Of a stretch of DNA of 64,000 nucleotides, positions 60,495 to 64,000 are shown one piece after another. Below the pieces are notes generated by a model. That model made no database searches. It was given only the letters and a program-made list of their open reading frames with translations, and was not told the origin of the DNA. This stretch comes from Paenibacillus sp. P25. Lineage in GTDB: Bacteria > Bacillota > Bacilli > Paenibacillales > NBRC-103111. The DNA lies in the NCBI GenBank assembly GCA_024704175.1, contig CP085629.1:3658001-3722000 (forward strand), read 5' to 3'. The stretch's first letter is position 1; each line of letters starts with the position of its first letter. The position numbers were made by a program, and so were the translations under genes.

Positions 60495-60541
60495 GAAAAA
60501 AAGCCTGACCCGGAAGCATCCCTGCTATCCGGGTCAAGCTT
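60495..60541 (-). terminator. rho-independent terminator after the SDR gene
   Basis: On the minus strand AAGCTTGACCCGGA...TCCGGGTCAGGCTT is followed by seven T (60502-60496). It separates the SDR cluster from the fructosamine promoter. Confidence 0.85.
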
Positions 60542-60567
60542 ACATCCGGCTTATGGCCGGGCCGCAT

Positions 60568-61319
60568 TCACGGCATCACATCTCCTGAATTCGGCCCCAG
60601 CGTCTGGCCGGTGAACAGATTGCCGTCCGGCTCGGAAGCGAGCAGAACCGCCGTCGGAGCGACCTCCTCCGGCAAACCGAACCGCGGAATCGCCAGCTCC
60701 TTCTTCTTCCGCTCCTTCCATTCGGGATCGATCCGCTCGACCAGCCTGGTCTCGACCGGTCCGGGCGCAATGCAGTTGGCCGTGATGCCATGCCGGCCGA
60801 GTTCCAGCGCAACCGATTTGGTAAAGCCGATCACGCCTGCTTTGGCGGCGGCATAATGGCTCAATTCGTAGCCTCCCTTTTGCGCAATCTGGGAAGCGAT
60901 GTTGATAATTCGGCCGTAGTTTCTATCGATCATATGCGGCACAACGGCTCTCGTCATCAGGAAGACGGACTTTAAGTCGACCTCGATCATGCGGTCCCAC
61001 GTTTCGACGGACATCTCGTGCACCAGGCTTTGCGTTAGAATGCCCGCATTGTTCACCAGGATATCGATCCGTCCGAACCTGGAGAGCGTTTGTTCAACGA
61101 AGCCGGCAACAAAAGACTCGTCGGTGACGTCCCCTTGGACTGCGATCAACCGGCCCCCGTAGCTATCCAATTCCCGAATGACCGCATTCACTTCCTCTTG
61201 CGGCTGGTTGTAGTAATTGATCGCCAGATCGGCGCCCTCTTTGGCGAAGGCCATGGCAATCGCTCTCCCAATGCCCTCCCCGCCCCGGTGATGACGGCGG
61301 TTTTGCCTTTTAAACGCAT
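60568..61319 (-). CDS. short-chain dehydrogenase/reductase, FabG/glucose dehydrogenase-like (one frameshift)
   Basis: About 250 aa. TAVITGAGRGIGRAIAMAF cofactor motif (readable after adding one G near 61272), LVNNAGIL, catalytic Ser/Tyr/Lys in NIASQIAQKGGYELSHYAAAKAG (part YAAAKAG) and VETRLVERIDP. Start ATG at 61319 with AAGGAG upstream. It is followed on the same strand by nothing and preceded by a zinc-type alcohol dehydrogenase gene 27 bp away, so the two may act on the same polyol or sugar. Substrate unknown. Confidence 0.85.
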
Positions 61320-61346
61320 GGTCCCGTACTCCTTCCCCTGATGTCC

Positions 61347-62470
61347 CTAGAAATGAATAACCAGCTTGATGACGCCGTCCTTCTGGTGCTCGAACAGCTC
61401 GTAGGCCTCTATCGCATCGTCAATAGGCATCCTGTGGGTTATCATGCTGCTCAGAGATAACCGGTGGTGCTTTACAAGCTGAATGAGCTGCAGCATCCGC
61501 TCCCGCCCTCCGGGACAAAGCGTGGTGACGATCCGGTGATCGCCCATCCCCCCGGCGAACGTCTCGATCGGAATGGTCACATGCCCGGAGTAAATCCCGA
61601 CACTGGAGACCGTGCCGCCCCGCCGGATGACCTTCATGCAGTTCTCGAACGTCATCTGGCCGCCCAGCGCTTCGATCGCCACATCCGCCCCTTTGCCCTC
61701 GGTCAGCTTCATGATTTCTTCCACCACATCGGTTCTGCGAAAATCGAGCACCACATCGGCGCCCATTTGTTCTGCGATCCTAAGACGTTCCGGATTGCCG
61801 TCCACGCCGACGATGAGGCCTGCACCTTTCAACCTGGCCCCCGCAATGGCGCACAGCCCGACAGGGCCGCAAGCGAAGACGACAACTGTATCGCCGACCT
61901 GAATATCGGCTTTCTCCGCCGCAGCGATGCCGGTCGAACCGATGTCCGACACGAGCAGAACGTCCTCGTCGCTGAGCTCATCCGGCACCTTGGTCAAGTT
62001 GAATTCCGGGAATGGCATTTTGAAATATTCCGCATGCGTTCCGTCGACCGTGTTCCCGAGCCTCCACCCTCCGGGATGCCGGTGATCCCCTCCGGCCCGA
62101 TACACTGAGAGGACAATCCTTTCTGGCAGTAGTAGCACTGTCCGCAGGGTGTACAGGATCCGCACATCACCCGGTCGCCGACCCGGAAACCGCGGATGCC
62201 TTCGCCGATCTCGTGAATCACGCCTACATGCTCGTGCCCCAGCACCCGGCCCTCTTCCACCGGATGCTCGCCGTGCAGAATGTGAATATCCGTGCCGCAA
62301 ATCGTTGTCGAGGTGGTCCGGATGACCACCTCGCCCGGGCCCGCCTTCGGAATCGGCTTATATTCCAGAGCAGGCTTCCCTATTCCGCGAAACACAACAG
62401 CCTTCATCCAGCCGTCCGGGGCCGGCACCCCTTTAATCACTTTCTCAGCCGTATAGTCCGTTATCGTCAT
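61347..62470 (-). CDS. zinc-dependent alcohol dehydrogenase, medium chain (one frameshift)
   Basis: About 374 aa. Catalytic-zinc residues in TTICGTDIHILHGEHP and LGHEHVGVIHEIGEG; structural-zinc cysteines in CGSCTPCGQCYYCQKGLSSQC (parts CGSCTPCGQC, CQKG); Rossmann VVFACGPVGLCAIAGA. One G is missing from a GGG run near 62070, where GIPEGG joins WRLGNTVDG. The ATG at 62470 has GGGG seven bases upstream. The alcohol is unknown. Neighbouring COG0523 GTPase suggests zinc supply may be a shared theme. Confidence 0.88.
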
Positions 62471-62487
62471 AACGTTTCCCCGCTTCC

Positions 62488-63518
62488 TTAGCCATGAATG
62501 ACTTCCATCGTAGATAAATCCGCTCTGGCCCCCAGAACCCGCTGAAAGGCATGAAGCGATTGAAGCAAATCGTCCGCCTCCACCGACTTCATGATAAACA
62601 CCACATGGGATCGCCGTTCGCATGATTCCGGCCAGTCAGGCAGATGCTCGGGCGGGTGAATGATATGCTGAACCCCGTTCAGGAGGACCGAGCCGGGTTC
62701 CCCGGCATCAAGGAGTCCTTTTACCCGCATAATCTTGTCTCCATGCGCATGAAGCAGCATGCTGAGCCACAGTCCGAACGCATTCCAATCGATCGGCCGG
62801 TCGAAGGTAAGCGATAAGGAGCTTGCCGCCTGCTGCGGGTGGGAGAGCGCAGGCGCAGGCGACCCGGCGCCCCAAGCTTCTTGAAGGCGGAAGTCCTTGC
62901 CATGTCCCGACCCCGGCTCGGCAAACAAACGCCCGGCATCCGTCTCCCCATATACGGCAAATACGATGTCTGCCAACGGATTGAGCCGAGAAATTTCGCG
63001 GACCGCTTCGGCCTTGGCTTCTTCCGAAACCAAATCGGTTTTCGTCATGACGATCCGGTCCGCCGCCGCCACCTGCTTCGCGGTTTCCGGATGCCGCTCC
63101 AGATGAAGCTTGACATTCACGGCATCGACAGCGGTAATAATCCGTTCGACTTCGTAATGGTGCTGCAGCACGGGGTCGGACAGAATCGTGAACAGAATCG
63201 GCGCCGGATCGGCAAGCCCGCTCGTTTCAATCAGGACCCGCTCCAGCCCGGGAATTTCGCCGCTTTGATCCTTGTTCAGCAGGTCGGTGAGTTCCTTGAC
63301 CAGGTCTTCCCGTACCGAGCAGCACAGACACCCCCGCTGATCAGGCGGGCCCGCTCATCGATTTGCCTCAGCAGATGGTGATCCAGTCCCACTTGGCCGA
63401 ACTCATTAACAAGAACGGCCGTATGATTGCGAAAGGAAGAATCCTTCAGCAGATTTACCAGCAGTGTCGTTTTGCCGCTTCCGAGATACCCGGTTACGAT
63501 CGTTACAGGCCGTTTCAT
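62488..63518 (-). CDS. COG0523/CobW-family GTP-binding metallochaperone (one frameshift)
   Basis: About 343 aa. Walker A GYLGSGKTTLLVNLL, the metal-binding motif GGCLCC (which appears when one G is restored to the run at 63331-63335; as written it reads GGVC then stops), ETSGLADP, and TKTDLV for guanine binding. The C-terminal CobW_C domain contains HAHGDKIMRVKGLL. Such GTPases load zinc or other metals into target enzymes. It lies 17 bp before the zinc-type alcohol dehydrogenase, a possible client. Confidence 0.87.
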
Positions 63519-63546
63519 GGTCGCCGCTCCCTTCTATGCTTGTGCC

Positions 63547-63867
63547 TTAATCGCCGGCCCGGTTCAAGTAAGCGAGAAGGCCGGGATCGAGCGGGTCCAG
63601 CGGCCGTCCGGCGAGCTTCTCCGCCTGGGCCCATAGCCCGCCCAAGTCCTGTACGATTTCCGAGCGCCCCTTCTTGTCGCGCACGATAAATTTAACCCCG
63701 TTCCAGTCTTCCACCTTCAGCCCGTAATAAGCGAGCACCCGGTTTGCCGACCGGATGCGCCGATGGCGCTCCCGGGCCCCCGGCCCGGAAGATGCCGCCG
63801 CACCGGTCGTACGCTTACGGTCCGTCCAGTGAATTTGCAGTACCGACTCTCCGCAAAGCACGCACAT
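63547..63867 (-). CDS. small CxxC protein of unknown function, linked to CobW
   Basis: 106 aa. It starts MCVLCGESVLQIHWTDRK, with a CxxC and a nearby His that could bind metal, followed by a basic stretch and VLAYYGLKVEDWNGVKFIV and GLWAQAEKLAGRPLDPLDP. Proteins of this form occur beside COG0523 GTPases in Bacilli, as I recall, but I know no function. GAGGAGCGG precedes the ATG. 28 bp separate it from the GTPase gene, so they are probably co-transcribed. Confidence 0.7.
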   Translation of the reverse strand: MCVLCGESVLQIHWTDRKRTTGAAASSGPGARERHRRIRSANRVLAYYGLKVEDWNGVKFIVRDKKGRSEIVQDLGGLWAQAEKLAGRPLDPLDPGLLAYLNRAGD

Positions 63868-63891
63868 AGGATCCGCTCCTCACCGGCTTTT

Positions 63892-64000
63892 TTAGCTTCT
63901 AGGAAATCTTTCTTTATAGTCTCTTGCAATCTCGTCGAAGGTTACCCAGCGCACGCCCTCGTGGCTGTTGATATATTCAATGATGCGCTCGTGCATCAGA
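63892..64000 (-). CDS. polysaccharide deacetylase-like protein, C-terminal end (partial)
   Basis: The last 35 codons of a gene that enters from the right edge, ending TAA at 63894-63892. The text [19 protein letters not shown] followed by [13 protein letters not shown] resembles the C-terminus of PuuE-type polysaccharide deacetylases, where a final helix and the 'W.T..EIA' strand close the barrel. The catalytic part is outside the window, so the call is tentative. It is 24 bp upstream of the CxxC gene on the same strand. Confidence 0.55.
   Translation of the reverse strand, partial: LMHERIIEYINSHEGVRWVTFDEIARDYKERFPRS

Overview
The window looks like chromosome from a GC-rich, low-G+C-lineage Firmicute, most likely Paenibacillus or a close relative. 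The grounds are strong AGGAGG-type ribosome binding sites, an Fnr with the Bacillus-type C-terminal cysteine cluster, NreABC, several YesM/YesN-like two-component systems beside carbohydrate and peptide ABC transporters, a B. subtilis-like frl locus, and GCGGACAYAGCGGCCGYTAT-type intergenic repeats. There are no rRNA, tRNA, CRISPR, phage or transposase genes.

Region 1 (1-17.2 kb) is an oxygen/nitrate-responsive island. It holds a molybdopterin reductase operon (4Fe-4S protein, catalytic subunit, membrane cytochrome b-like subunit), a hemerythrin-like protein, hybrid cluster protein (hcp), nreABC, two Fnr paralogues, a chemotaxis receptor, a ba3-type terminal oxidase (subunits I, II and a 36-aa IIa), mobA, a membrane acyltransferase and a DoxX-family protein. 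Six perfect TGTGA-N6-TCACA boxes each sit 32-33 bp (centre to centre) from a recognisable -10 element, so most of the island reads as one Fnr regulon.

Region 2 (17.2-24 kb) is a CUT1 sugar ABC transporter (binding protein and two permeases, no ATPase) with its own YesM/YesN-like two-component system. Region 3 (24.1-30.6 kb) is a sugar-acid-like catabolic operon (MFS transporter, 2-hydroxyacid dehydrogenase, Fe-alcohol dehydrogenase, DapA-family lyase). It is transcribed from a near-consensus sigma-A promoter and preceded by a PrpR-N/AAA/Fis regulator whose sigma-54 contact motif is missing.

Region 4 (30.7-44.3 kb) combines a two-component system, a complete Opp-type peptide importer and hydantoinase/oxoprolinase hyuA-hyuB. 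Region 5 (44.5-47.1 kb) has an aminoglycoside-phosphotransferase-like kinase, an AHL-lactonase-like metallo-hydrolase and a divergent HxlR regulator.

Region 6 (47.2-60.4 kb) is the most notable: a long co-directional locus for Amadori compounds (fructosamines). It has an ABC importer, a FrlC-like epimerase, two FrlB-like SIS deglycases, two FrlD-like PfkB kinases, a class III aminotransferase plus aldehyde dehydrogenase, an amidohydrolase, a YjbQ protein and a GntR/UTRA regulator. Two promoters in it share the same layout: -10, 2 bp, then two tandem 10-bp TGTTCTATAT-like repeats. Region 7 (60.5-64 kb) has an SDR, a zinc-type alcohol dehydrogenase, a COG0523 GTPase, a small CxxC protein and the tail of a polysaccharide deacetylase.

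More than half of the genes are broken by single-base shifts, mostly one G/C missing from a run of four to six. The restored frames are full-length and well conserved, so I read these as consensus errors in the sequence rather than pseudogenes. Such genes are annotated over their restored extent, with the shift position given.
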